Shown piece by piece: positions 33,567 to 41,960 of a stretch of DNA of 64,000 nt. Made by a program: the position numbers and the translations under genes. Within the stretch, counting starts at the first letter, position 1; each line of letters begins with the position of its first letter. Below the pieces are notes generated by a model. It was given only the letters and a program-made list of their open reading frames with translations, did no database searches and was not told the origin of the DNA. Origin of the DNA: G963665005 sp963665005 (GTDB taxonomy: Bacteria > Bacillota > Clostridia > Christensenellales > SZUA-584); NCBI GenBank assembly GCA_963665005.2, contig CAXXTQ010000001.1:3024888-3088887 (forward strand), given 5' to 3'.

Positions 33567-34387
33567 TCTGCCACACCTTCTTTCAATTCCATTAGTGCTT
33601 GGTTGATCTGTTCTTTACTAATACTACTGTGATGCCAAAGATAATTATTTTCCATAAAACTTATACCTTTACCTTTTATCGTGTTAGCGATAATCACTTT
33701 TGGCTTACCCTTAATACTTTTTGCAACTTTGATTGCGTTTTGTATCGATTCAACGTTATGCCCGTCAATAATCTGTACATACCATCCAAAACTCTCCCAT
33801 TTTGAGCTTAATGGTTCAATATTGTTTATATCGTCCGTATAGCCATCAACCTGACACCTGTTTCTGTCAACAAAAGCAATAATATTATCCAGTTTAAAAT
33901 GGGCAGCGCTCATTGCTGCTTCCCAAACTTGTCCTTCCTGACACTCTCCGTCACCAAGAAGTGCATAAACATAAATATCCTTATTATCGAGCTTAACAGC
34001 CGCAGCCATACCGTTTACCAAAGAAAGCCCCTGTCCTAAGGGCCCTGTTGAAAAATCAATGCCCGGAACCTTTAACCTGTCAACATGTTTTGGTAGCCGT
34101 CCCCCGTTTTTATCAAGTTCAAGAAGCCTTTCTTTTTCAAAGAAACCTTTTTTTGATAATATAACGTATAAAGGAGGCCCCGCATGTCCTTTTGCTAAAA
34201 CAAACCTATCCCTGTCCTCCCATTTAGGATCTTTTGAATCAACTCTTAATACATCAAAATATAATACAGTTAGTATTTCTATCGCGGAAAGAGATCCTCC
34301 AAAGTGACCGCCTCCGGCATTACAGATTGTTTCAAAAGTCTCTTTACGTATTTGATTAGATAATTCAATAAGTTCTCTTGCCTCCAT
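33563..34387 (-). CDS. Transketolase, N-terminal (TPP-binding) subunit
   Basis: A 274-residue protein with the transketolase N-terminal signature: ICNAGGGHFGGSLSAIEIL, FVLAKGHAGPPLYVIL, FSTGPLGQGLSLVNGMA, the TPP motif ALLGDGECQEGQVWEAAMSA and ending IANTIKGKGISFMEN. It is partnered with the overlapping C-terminal subunit gene. The split form acts as a heterotetramer. Confidence 0.92.
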   Translation of the reverse strand: MEARELIELSNQIRKETFETICNAGGGHFGGSLSAIEILTVLYFDVLRVDSKDPKWEDRDRFVLAKGHAGPPLYVILSKKGFFEKERLLELDKNGGRLPKHVDRLKVPGIDFSTGPLGQGLSLVNGMAAAVKLDNKDIYVYALLGDGECQEGQVWEAAMSAAHFKLDNIIAFVDRNRCQVDGYTDDINNIEPLSSKWESFGWYVQIIDGHNVESIQNAIKVAKSIKGKPKVIIANTIKGKGISFMENNYLWHHSSISKEQINQALMELKEGVAE

Positions 34388-34423
34388 TTTTACCTCCCTA
34401 TTAGTAAAATAATTCGTTTTTAT

Positions 34424-35188
34424 TTATACGGCCGTCCAGCCGCCGTCCACTGCAATAATCTGCCCCGTCATATAACTCGAAGCATCTGAAGCCATGTAAA
34501 TAAGTATTCCGTCCAGATCACCCTGTTCGCCTAGCCTGTGCATGGGGCATCTGGTTTCTAAAGAAAAGTCGTAAACACCTTTCTTGTAATTGGCATCAGT
34601 CATTTCAGTATGAAAAATACCCGGCGCGATAGCGTTCACCGTAATATTATGGGCTACCCATTCGACCGCTAAATCTTTTGTCAACAATGCTACGCCTCCT
34701 TTTGAAGCACAATAGGCTGCGAGCTGGTCTCTTAAGGATGCAATAATACCATGCATAGAACAAATATTGATAATGTGGCCATATTTCTGATTGATCATTA
34801 TTTTTGCAACTTCTGCACACATATAATATGTTCCCGAAAGATTAACATTGATTATTTTCTCCCATTCGTCAAGAGGCTCCTGGGCAGGAAACATTTTACA
34901 TGTACCTGCCGAATTTACAAGTATGTCTATACGGCCAAACTTTTCCGCAATACTTTTTACTGTATCTTTCACTTGATTTTTATCTGAAACATTGCACGTC
35001 CAGTAATCACAAATAGCTCCTTGAAATGATAATTCTTTAGACAGTTTTTCTACATTGTCTTCCTTAATATCGAGTAACGCCACCTTTGCGCCGCGTTCCG
35101 CCAAAACGCGCACGAAAGTTTTGCCGAGACCCGATCCGGCACCCGTTACTACTGCGACACGATTGGAAATATCAAACAATCTGTCCAT
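34424..35188 (-). CDS. Short-chain dehydrogenase/reductase
   Basis: Classical SDR of 254 residues: TGAGSGLGKTF cofactor motif, NSAG in the middle, catalytic Ser in ICSMHG, YCASK as YxxxK, and a C-terminal QIIAVDGGWTAV. The closest type is gluconate-5-dehydrogenase-like, oxidising or reducing a sugar hydroxyl with NAD(P)H. DIKEDN after the second strand (acidic residue) favours NAD. It lies between the TIM-barrel isomerase and the split transketolase, suggesting an isomerase or oxidation step before the transketolase. Confidence 0.88.
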   Translation of the reverse strand: MDRLFDISNRVAVVTGAGSGLGKTFVRVLAERGAKVALLDIKEDNVEKLSKELSFQGAICDYWTCNVSDKNQVKDTVKSIAEKFGRIDILVNSAGTCKMFPAQEPLDEWEKIINVNLSGTYYMCAEVAKIMINQKYGHIINICSMHGIIASLRDQLAAYCASKGGVALLTKDLAVEWVAHNITVNAIAPGIFHTEMTDANYKKGVYDFSLETRCPMHRLGEQGDLDGILIYMASDASSYMTGQIIAVDGGWTAV

Positions 35189-35334
35189 AACAAAACCTCC
35201 TTATATTAATGGCAAACATCAAACAATATACAATTCCCGGCTTCTCGCTAATAACCAAACGTCAATGCTAAAACATATTAAAATCTTGTTTTATCAATAG
35301 TCGTTAAGGTGCTTGCCTGTTGGCAGATAATTTT

Positions 35335-36213
35335 TTATAGCAACATGTATTCCATCATGCCTTTCAAAGCCAACGCAGTTTTTAAACGACTTTGTTCATG
35401 CGCTTTGCTGGAAAACAACTCGCATGAATAAGATCCATTATATCCTGTAGATTTGATGGCGTCGATCCATTCTTTTAGAGGTATAACTCCGGCACCTGTC
35501 CATACATCTCTTGAAATATCGTCTTCGGGTACCTGACTCCTGTCGATTGCAAGTGCGTCGCATAAGTGAACATTTTTAATTAAATTTTTATTAATCTTCG
35601 CAACATCATCAGGAGTATCTCCCGAAGCCCACAGATGCCATAGATCAAAGACAAACCCTAAATTATCTTTGTCAGCCTGTTCTATAACTTGTAAAGCCTT
35701 CTTTAATGTATTAACGGGAGACCAAGCAACAGGCTCTAGATATATTCCGACATTATATTGTTTTGCAACATCTGCAGCCGCCGCCAAGTTTTTCGCCGTT
35801 GCTTTTATCGCTTCGCCTTCGGGTTTCCCCAGTTGCCCCAAATATCTTTTTTCGTCAGGCCTGATTTTCCCAGCTGCAAAATCCCTAACCACCGTATGAT
35901 CCCACGGTCCGGTCAGCATTTGTACCATAGGAATATTGTTTTTTGAAGAGATTCGGCATATCTTGTCTGCGTCAAGCATAAATTCATCATATTTTTCGCC
36001 CTGACACTCGACATCAAACAACGATCCTAAGCCGACTACCTTTAATCCTTCCAAATAATCCTTCAGACTATCTTCGCTATAACCTGCATCAAGGTACCTG
36101 CAAATTTTGTCGTATTGAAGCTCGATTGCCTCAAAACCTGCCTGTTTGGTTACTTCAATATCATTGAGTACGGTCCCATGCATTAATGCCGTTGTGTGCA
36201 TCGCAATTATCAT
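35335..36213 (-). CDS. Sugar phosphate isomerase/epimerase (AP endonuclease 2-like TIM barrel)
   Basis: A 292-residue xylose-isomerase-like TIM barrel. Candidate metal ligands are visible at the usual strand ends: Glu in GIYLEPVAW, Asp and His in FVFDLWHLWA, His in NVHLCDALA and Glu in GSYSCELFSS. The N-terminus IAMHTTALMHGTVLNDIEV is typical of the family. It converts or epimerises an unknown sugar. It directly follows deoC1 (79-base gap) and precedes the SDR. Confidence 0.83.
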   Translation of the reverse strand: MIIAMHTTALMHGTVLNDIEVTKQAGFEAIELQYDKICRYLDAGYSEDSLKDYLEGLKVVGLGSLFDVECQGEKYDEFMLDADKICRISSKNNIPMVQMLTGPWDHTVVRDFAAGKIRPDEKRYLGQLGKPEGEAIKATAKNLAAAADVAKQYNVGIYLEPVAWSPVNTLKKALQVIEQADKDNLGFVFDLWHLWASGDTPDDVAKINKNLIKNVHLCDALAIDRSQVPEDDISRDVWTGAGVIPLKEWIDAIKSTGYNGSYSCELFSSKAHEQSRLKTALALKGMMEYMLL

Positions 36214-36292
36214 TTTTATTTACCTCCAAAATATTTTATTGTTGAATCAAACACGGGTAGCAATTAATAAAATCCTCCGCGCGTTTATTTCG

Positions 36293-37045
36293 CTAAGACT
36301 TTGCAAGCGCAACCGATGCGCTGCAACCGAGTCTGTTTGCACCAGCTCTTAATAGATCATTGGCTATCATGATGTCTCTTATACCACCGTCTATTTTAAT
36401 GCCAATATTGTTGCCGATTACCATGCGTACAAACCTTACGTCTTCAACTGTTGCTTTTTTACCGCTTAAAGCGTTTGAGATTTTTATAAAATCTACTCCG
36501 CAAGATTTAGCGATATTTAGGACTTTTACTTTTTCTTCTTCATTAAAAAGGCATTGCTCGTATATCGCTTTTATCTTTGCCTTTCCATATGAAGCAGACA
36601 ACATTTCATCTAAATCTTTTCTTGCCACATCTAAATCGCCCGATTTGATGGCAACATTATTCATAGCAACATCGATTTCACCACACCCGTTTACTATGGT
36701 TTCCCGTATTTCTGCAACTTTAGCTACCGTCGTAGCCGCACCATGCGGAAACCCTGCAACAGTGCAAACTGCAATTTCACTGTTGCAAAGATGCTCAGCC
36801 GCCAAACCAACGTAATAAGGAGTAACACAAACATTCGCAAATCTGTATTCCTTTGCTTCATTACAAGCTTTAATAACAATATCTTTCGTTATGTCCGGGT
36901 TCAAAATAGTATGTTCAATATGCCCTGCAATTTCCTTGCCGGACAAAACATTGCATAGAGAATTTGTCATATTGAACGCCTTATAGACTTCGTTTCTTAC
37001 TTCTTTTTCAATATACTCGATATCCAAGTCAAACCAACCTTTCAT
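36293..37045 (-). CDS. Divergent DeoC-family aldolase with BMC-targeting N-terminus
   Basis: Class I aldolase homologous to deoxyribose-phosphate aldolase, 250 residues. The N-terminal helix DIEYIEKEVRNEVYKAF is an encapsulation-peptide type and aligns with the start of the second DeoC in the window, which favours TTG 37027 (GAAAGG 10 bases upstream) over ATG 37045 (ATGA overlap with the EutN gene). The Schiff-base Lys region reads DFIKISNAL instead of the canonical TSTG(F/Y) after Lys, and GIKIDGGIRD replaces GVKASGGIR. Both lysines remain. It sits among the shell genes. The substrate may differ from deoxyribose-5-phosphate. Confidence 0.82.
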   Translation of the reverse strand: MKGWFDLDIEYIEKEVRNEVYKAFNMTNSLCNVLSGKEIAGHIEHTILNPDITKDIVIKACNEAKEYRFANVCVTPYYVGLAAEHLCNSEIAVCTVAGFPHGAATTVAKVAEIRETIVNGCGEIDVAMNNVAIKSGDLDVARKDLDEMLSASYGKAKIKAIYEQCLFNEEEKVKVLNIAKSCGVDFIKISNALSGKKATVEDVRFVRMVIGNNIGIKIDGGIRDIMIANDLLRAGANRLGCSASVALAKS

Positions 37046-37311
37046 TCAATTGAATAATGATCAACGACGCCACAAATGACCCAGTCCACGATAACCTGTT
37101 TATCTTCCAATATCATTAATGATGCTCCGCCGTCCGCATTGACAAGAACGGTGTCGCCAATACCTGCATCGGCCGTATCCATCACGATGTTTCGTTCGCC
37201 ATATGGTTTTCCGTCAGGTCCAATATTTTCGACGATCATGAGCTTGTTTCCGTGATGGGACGCAGGCTTAACCGTCGAGACCATGTTGCCCACAACTTTT
37301 GCGAGGAACAT
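37042..37311 (-). CDS. BMC-P shell vertex protein (EutN/CcmL family)
   Basis: Pentameric vertex protein of the microcompartment, 89 residues. EutN signature: FLAKVVGNMVSTVKPASHHG, a loop KLMIVENIGPDG, DTADAGIGDTVLVNADGG and the end DWVICGVVDHYSIE. It is the last of an alternating BMC-H/EutN series and overlaps the downstream deoC1 by 4 bases. It is one of three EutN genes in the locus. Confidence 0.93.
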   Translation of the reverse strand: MFLAKVVGNMVSTVKPASHHGNKLMIVENIGPDGKPYGERNIVMDTADAGIGDTVLVNADGGASLMILEDKQVIVDWVICGVVDHYSIE

Positions 37312-37329
37312 TGCTATCCCTCCTTTTTC

Positions 37330-37605
37330 TTATTTGCCAGGGAGTATGCCTTCTACATCGTCATGCGGCCGCGGAATAACATGAACTGAGAAAAGCTCTC
37401 CTATACGTTTTGCAGCTGCAGCACCGGCATCGACAGCTGCCTTGACCGCGCCAACATCTCCTCTGACCATTACGGTTACGAGCCCGGACCCTATCTTTTC
37501 TTTGCCTATAAGCGATACGTTAGCCGCTTTGACCATAGCATCGGCCGCCTCTATCGCACCAACCAAACCTTTTGTTTCTACCATTCCCAACGCCTGTTTT
37601 TCCAT
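37330..37605 (-). CDS. BMC-H shell hexamer protein (PduA/EutM-like), copy 2
   Basis: A 91-residue single BMC domain: MEKQALGMVETKGLVGAIEA, the pore motif KIGSG at residues 37-41, VMVRGDVGAVKAAVDAG and the conserved end VHVIPRPHDDVE. It differs at only about eight of the first 86 residues from the BMC-H at 37922-38230. Pores with this sequence pass small polar substrates in known PduA-type hexamers. GGGGA is 11 bases upstream of the ATG. Confidence 0.95.
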   Translation of the reverse strand: MEKQALGMVETKGLVGAIEAADAMVKAANVSLIGKEKIGSGLVTVMVRGDVGAVKAAVDAGAAAAKRIGELFSVHVIPRPHDDVEGILPGK

Positions 37606-37639
37606 AATAATTATCCCCTTTCAGTTATTTGCTTTTTAA

Positions 37640-37909
37640 TTACAATTCCTCATAAATGCTATCAATAAATCCTATGATTGATGAATCCACAGGTATCATC
37701 TTAAGCTCGCGGAAAGGCAGGCATGCCTCCTTTTTACTTATCAGATATACCCAATCTCCAACACCCGCCTGCCGCGTCCCGTCAGCTGATACAATCAAAT
37801 CCTTTAGAGCACCGTTTTCGATTTTCTGCACGAGTAAAAGCTTGATCCCTTTGAGATTTTTATCCTTCACCGTACAAACAACAGACCCGACTACTTTACC
37901 TGTGTACAC
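37640..37909 (-). CDS. BMC-P shell vertex protein (EutN/CcmL family)
   Basis: An 89-residue EutN family protein: YTGKVVGSVVCTVKDKNLKG, LLVQKIENG, TRQAGVGDWVYLISKKEA and the final DSSIIGFIDSIYEEL. The start is GTG 37909 with GAGGG 6 bases upstream. It lies between the two BMC-H genes and is clearly different from its neighbour at 37042, so each BMC-H copy is followed by its own pentamer gene. Confidence 0.93.
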   Translation of the reverse strand: MYTGKVVGSVVCTVKDKNLKGIKLLLVQKIENGALKDLIVSADGTRQAGVGDWVYLISKKEACLPFRELKMIPVDSSIIGFIDSIYEEL

Positions 37910-37921
37910 TTGTTTCCCTCT

Positions 37922-38230
37922 TTAAGCCTTTTTTACCGCGGCAGACGTTTTCTGGGCTGTTCTCGGCAATATGTCCTCAACATCATCATGCGGTCTCGGA
38001 ATTACGTGAACAGATACAAGCTCTCCTACGCGTTTTGCAGCAGCCACTCCCGAATCAACAGCAGATTTGACAGCCCCAACGTCGCCTCTTACCATTACAG
38101 TTACGAGGCCGGAACCTATCTTTTCTTTACCTATAAGCGATACGTTAGCCGCTTTGACCATAGCATCTGCCGCTTCGATCGAACCCACCAAACCTCTTGT
38201 TTCTACCATTCCCAACGCCTGTTTTTCCAT
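37922..38230 (-). CDS. BMC-H shell hexamer protein (PduA/EutM-like), copy 1
   Basis: A 102-residue BMC domain protein starting at ATG 38230 (GGGAG 7 bases upstream; the frame opens 6 codons earlier at 38248). The pore KIGSG is identical to copy 2. The C-terminus is longer, with an Ala/Lys tail (TAQKTSAAVKKA) that copy 2 lacks and that may project from the concave or convex face. The two copies differ mainly by small substitutions and look like a recent duplication. Confidence 0.95.
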   Translation of the reverse strand: MEKQALGMVETRGLVGSIEAADAMVKAANVSLIGKEKIGSGLVTVMVRGDVGAVKSAVDSGVAAAKRVGELVSVHVIPRPHDDVEDILPRTAQKTSAAVKKA

Positions 38231-38285
38231 GTTTTTACTCCCTTTCAATTTAAATATCTAAACTCTTTTATTTTTTATCAATTCT

Positions 38286-38831
38286 TCACAATATAGCTTT
38301 TAAAATATCAGGGTGCGGCGAAGGTATAACCACCGCTCGTGCTATCATCCCTTGCGTTTCCTGCGCACCCTTAGCCGTCTCAACCGCAAAATGCGTTGCT
38401 GCAACGCCCCCTGTAAGCGTAACGAATGATTTGCCTCCAAGCCCGCGTCCGAGGCGTACCTCGATAAGGCCTATATCAGCAGCTTTCACCGCGTGATCAG
38501 CACATACAATAGCGGCTGCTAAAGAAAATGTTTCTATGATACCCAATGCATCGTACTTATCCGGCTCCGTGCAGGCCGATAACGCTTTGATTACCTGCGG
38601 ATCAACATTAGCTATCACCATGCTGTCTACTAGCGTTTCCGCCGCTGATTCCTTGCCGGATTCAACAGACGACTTAACCTCGGCTACATTCCCTGCCACA
38701 ATCACAGTATACTTACCAGCGCATACCGCCTGCGCTGAGACAAGCGATACCCCCGCGGCTTTTAACATAGCATCGCCAGCTTCAATTCCTTTTGGTATGC
38801 TGTTGACTTCCACCATTCCCAGCGCATTCAT
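38286..38831 (-). CDS. pduT: PduT-like BMC-T shell trimer
   Basis: A 181-residue protein with two fused BMC domains (residues 1-85 and 93-181; starts NALGMVEVNSIPKGIEAGD and DALGIIETFSLAAAIVCAD). The first-domain pore loop reads AVCAGKY with Cys37, equivalent to the PduT Cys that binds a [4Fe-4S] cluster at the three-fold axis. Such a shell protein can carry electrons across the shell, which fits the immediately upstream PduS-like gene (its TAA stop directly abuts this ATG). Confidence 0.92.
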   Translation of the reverse strand: MNALGMVEVNSIPKGIEAGDAMLKAAGVSLVSAQAVCAGKYTVIVAGNVAEVKSSVESGKESAAETLVDSMVIANVDPQVIKALSACTEPDKYDALGIIETFSLAAAIVCADHAVKAADIGLIEVRLGRGLGGKSFVTLTGGVAATHFAVETAKGAQETQGMIARAVVIPSPHPDILKAIL

Positions 38832-40205
38832 TTAATTACTGCCCTTTGCCTCCACTGCTCTCAGTCGTATGCATTTTTCCATTACCGTTACTATACCGTC
38901 TATGCTTGCATGCACGTTGGCCCCTATGTCTTCAGCTATTTCACCGATTATCTGCCCCTTTTCCACACTATCACCCGTTTTTACAATAGGTTCCGCCCAT
39001 GCTCCGATATGCATCTTCAGAGGGAGCATAACCTCCTTAGGTTCCGTAAAGCCTTCAATTAGCGGCAAATCGCGATCATATTTTTCTATGCCCAGGCGGG
39101 TAATAAACCTTGATACTGGTACTTTTATATCATTTATATTGCTGTTGGGTCTCAATCCCGTCCTCTTTTGTGGCCTGGCCCCAGCTTTTAACAGTTCCTG
39201 TTTGACAAGTTGCATTATACGCGAAGGTGCAAGACCAAAATTGCATGCGTATAATGTGCAGATACCGCATTCACAACAAGAAAATATTCCGTTAATATCC
39301 CCCATGCTATTAGGAGCATTCATTGCAAGTAAGCGCATTACCTTGTGAGGCTCTACCTTAAAGCCGAGTGCGTTCCTTGGGCACATCTGTGTACAATAGC
39401 TGCACTGGCAGCATACGGCTTTCGCAAGCCTAATATCATCTACTGGATTCCTGATTTTTTTCTGTATCAGCGGGTGACTCCTTTTAAAAACCAGTATCCC
39501 TCCCATGGTCTTTGTCACCGGCTCATCGATACTTTCTGAGATATATCCCATTATCGGCCCCCCGATTATCACACTATAATCGGTCAGGTCTTCAGGGCCG
39601 ATAGCCGCTTTTATCAGTGCTCTGACCGAAGTGCCTACGGGCACTTTAAACACCGCAGGCCTTTCAATCTCTCCGTTCACTGTTACATATTTTTCAATCA
39701 CCGGCAGGCCTTCTATGGAGTCCGCTATGTTAGCCAACGTAGATACATTTTGTACTACTGCACCGACATCGAGAGGAAGGCCTCCCGCCGGTACAATCCT
39801 GCCTGTTACCTCATATACGATTTGCTGTTCGTCACCTGCCGGATAATAACTTTGCATATATAAAAGCGATATATTATTTTCGCTTTTGGTTGCCTCTTCT
39901 AGAGCTTTGATTGCTTTTTCATACTTTTTCTTCACTGCGATTACGCCACTTGAAGCCCCGGCTGCCTTCATAGCAGCCTTTAAACCTGCTACAATCTTTC
40001 CCGCATACCGTTCCATGAGGAGCCTGTCCGTTCTCAACAGCGGTTCGCATTCGGCGCCATTTGCAATAACGACTTCAGCCGTACAGTTTAACTTGATATG
40101 CGCCGGGAACCCTGCTCCGCCTGCACCTACGATACCCCCCTCTTTTATCATTTGCAGTATCTGTTCTCTGTCCATGGCCGATACTATTCTATCCACTACA
40201 GTCAC
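38832..40205 (-). CDS. pduS: PduS-like cobalamin reductase/RnfC-type flavoprotein
   Basis: A 457-residue protein. N-terminal RnfC/NuoF-like NAD-FMN domain (GGIVGAGGAGFPAHIKLN, then NGAECEPLLRTDRLLME), an SLBB region (VYVNGEIERP-like segment, VTVNGEIERPAVFKVPVG), two ferredoxin-like clusters (CCQCSYCTQMCPRNALG and CCECGICTLYACNFGLAP) and a C-terminal barrel-sandwich motif. In Pdu it reduces cobalamin; in B12-free BMCs it probably reoxidises NADH through PduT. The start is GTG, overlapping the aldehyde dehydrogenase stop (GTGA). Confidence 0.92.
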   Translation of the reverse strand: MTVVDRIVSAMDREQILQMIKEGGIVGAGGAGFPAHIKLNCTAEVVIANGAECEPLLRTDRLLMERYAGKIVAGLKAAMKAAGASSGVIAVKKKYEKAIKALEEATKSENNISLLYMQSYYPAGDEQQIVYEVTGRIVPAGGLPLDVGAVVQNVSTLANIADSIEGLPVIEKYVTVNGEIERPAVFKVPVGTSVRALIKAAIGPEDLTDYSVIIGGPIMGYISESIDEPVTKTMGGILVFKRSHPLIQKKIRNPVDDIRLAKAVCCQCSYCTQMCPRNALGFKVEPHKVMRLLAMNAPNSMGDINGIFSCCECGICTLYACNFGLAPSRIMQLVKQELLKAGARPQKRTGLRPNSNINDIKVPVSRFITRLGIEKYDRDLPLIEGFTEPKEVMLPLKMHIGAWAEPIVKTGDSVEKGQIIGEIAEDIGANVHASIDGIVTVMEKCIRLRAVEAKGSN

Positions 40206-41590
40206 ACTATCCTGAAATTGCCGTAAAGTACACAGCGCCGTATTCGAGTAAAGCTTCGGGCGCTTGTTATCCCCTCGCCAGTCGGCGTGGCAACGGTAAG
40301 GGTGGCGAAGCCCTCGCCGTTGAACCCAAGACCCGAATATGAAGGAGCGTTTTTTACAAATATCGTCGTATTTAAAGCACGCGCCGCCATTGAGAGATGA
40401 CTTACGTTTTGCGAATGTATCATTGCCGTATGGCGACAGCCTTTTTCAGCTATAATTGCTTTTTTGATTGCTTCCCTTATATCGTTTTCGATGCGTACTA
40501 TACCAAGCACCGGCATCAGCATCTCAGTTGTCACGAACGGATGATCCTCGGGAACTTCCGCAATTATCAAACGCGGATTACCTTTAAACGGTACGCCGCT
40601 GTATTCCAATATAACAGCCGCATCCCTGCCTACATAATTTCGGTTAACGCTGTATTTGCCGTTGTCATTAACAAGAACCTTCTTTACAACCTTGTCTACA
40701 TCGTCAGCATATATCTTGTACGCTGCGTATCTTTGCATTTCTGCCATTAACTGATCAGCAACACTTTCGAATACAAAAACTTCCTTTTCCGCAATACACA
40801 GCACATTATTATCAAAACTTGCTCCGTCTACGATATCCTTTGCTGCCTGTTTTATAAGCGCCGTGCTGTCGACAATGACGGGTGGGTTTCCAGGCCCGGC
40901 TGCTATAACCTTTTTACCTGTCTTCATAGCAACTCGAACGACCGCCTCTCCGCCCGTCACGGCAAGAAGCTTAATGTCCTTATGCTCCATGATAGCTTTG
41001 CCCGATTCGAGCGTCGGCTCTTTTACTGTGCAGATCAATGTTCTCGGCCCCCCTGCCTCTGCAATGCCTTCATTCAGTATCCGCATGGTTTCCGTTGATG
41101 CTCTTTTTGCTGAAGGATGAGGATTAAACACCACCGCATTACCCGCCGCTACCATGCTGATGCTGTTATTGATGATCGTAGACGTCGGATTTGTTGAAGG
41201 AGTGATCGCGCCGACAACGCCATACGGCGCGCGTTCGACCAGCGTTAGTCCATAATCACCGCTAAATGCCTGTGATTCCAGGTCCTCTACTCCGGGCGTT
41301 TTTTCTATTGCCAGCGTATTCTTCAAAATCTTGTCTTCGACACGGCCGTAGCCCGTTTCTTTATTCGCAAGTTCAGATAGGTAACGTACGTTCTCGATTG
41401 CCGCACGGCGCATAGCTTCTATCAGGCGACCTCGCTTTTCAAAGCTGAGCATCATCAACTCCATTTGGGCCGCTTTGGCAGCTGCTATCGCTTCCTCAAC
41501 AGTATCACAAAGCCAACTGAACCCTTTTTTTTTCAAATTTATTAGCGTTTTTTCGATGATGGTACGAATCTCCGATTCCGTCAGATTCAT
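40202..41590 (-). CDS. CoA-acylating aldehyde dehydrogenase of the BMC (PduP/EutE-like)
   Basis: A 462-residue enzyme that converts an aldehyde to acyl-CoA with NAD. The N-terminal LTESEIRTIIEKTLINLKKK is an amphipathic encapsulation peptide separated from the catalytic domain by a short linker. Visible motifs are APYGVVGAITPSTNPTSTII, VFNPHPSAK, TGGEAVVRVAMKTGKKVIA, GPGNPPVIVDSTA and the nucleophile region SFDNNVLCIAEKEV with the catalytic Cys. The C-terminus has the conserved RSFTRIRRCVLYGN. It is translationally coupled to PduS. The expected substrate is acetaldehyde from DeoC. Confidence 0.94.
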   Translation of the reverse strand: MNLTESEIRTIIEKTLINLKKKGFSWLCDTVEEAIAAAKAAQMELMMLSFEKRGRLIEAMRRAAIENVRYLSELANKETGYGRVEDKILKNTLAIEKTPGVEDLESQAFSGDYGLTLVERAPYGVVGAITPSTNPTSTIINNSISMVAAGNAVVFNPHPSAKRASTETMRILNEGIAEAGGPRTLICTVKEPTLESGKAIMEHKDIKLLAVTGGEAVVRVAMKTGKKVIAAGPGNPPVIVDSTALIKQAAKDIVDGASFDNNVLCIAEKEVFVFESVADQLMAEMQRYAAYKIYADDVDKVVKKVLVNDNGKYSVNRNYVGRDAAVILEYSGVPFKGNPRLIIAEVPEDHPFVTTEMLMPVLGIVRIENDIREAIKKAIIAEKGCRHTAMIHSQNVSHLSMAARALNTTIFVKNAPSYSGLGFNGEGFATLTVATPTGEGITSARSFTRIRRCVLYGNFRIV

Positions 41591-41623
41591 TTATCCAACC
41601 TCACTGTCTTTTTGCATATATTG

Positions 41624-41950
41624 TTACTCGTCCCGAACAGCATTCTTTTTTTCTTCTTCAAATTTCCTGAATATTATGCTCCCGTTCATCTCAATGCTGT
41701 CCACAATGGCGACTATAGCCATATCGGAAGGCCTGTTTTCGGTCAGCACAGTCTGACGCGAGGAACTGCCGCTGCATAACATAACTACTTCACCAACACC
41801 TGCACCAACAGTGTCTATGGCTACGATAGGCTGCCCTTTCTCCTTAAAACTTAACAATTCAATGGGCATAACGATCAGAAGTTTTAAGCCCATAAGCTTT
41901 TCTGTTTTATTTGTGCTGACCACATTTCCCCTGACTCTTGCTATTTGCAT
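41624..41950 (-). CDS. BMC-P shell vertex protein (EutN/CcmL family)
   Basis: A 108-residue EutN protein, third of the locus: QIARVRGNVVSTNKTEKLMG, KLLIVMPIE, DTVGAGVGEVVMLCSGSSSR and VAIVDSIEMNGSIIF with a charged C-terminal extension. AAAGGAAC lies 6 bases upstream of the ATG. The CSGSSSRQT loop is the family's typical G(S/G)SAR loop. Confidence 0.93.
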   Translation of the reverse strand: MQIARVRGNVVSTNKTEKLMGLKLLIVMPIELLSFKEKGQPIVAIDTVGAGVGEVVMLCSGSSSRQTVLTENRPSDMAIVAIVDSIEMNGSIIFRKFEEEKKNAVRDE

Positions 41951-41960
41951 ACCAGTTCCT

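Noticed and set aside
35189..35334. Possible terminator between TIM-barrel isomerase and SDR genes
   Set aside because: Only a short GCC/GGC pairing without a T tract on the transcribed strand was found.
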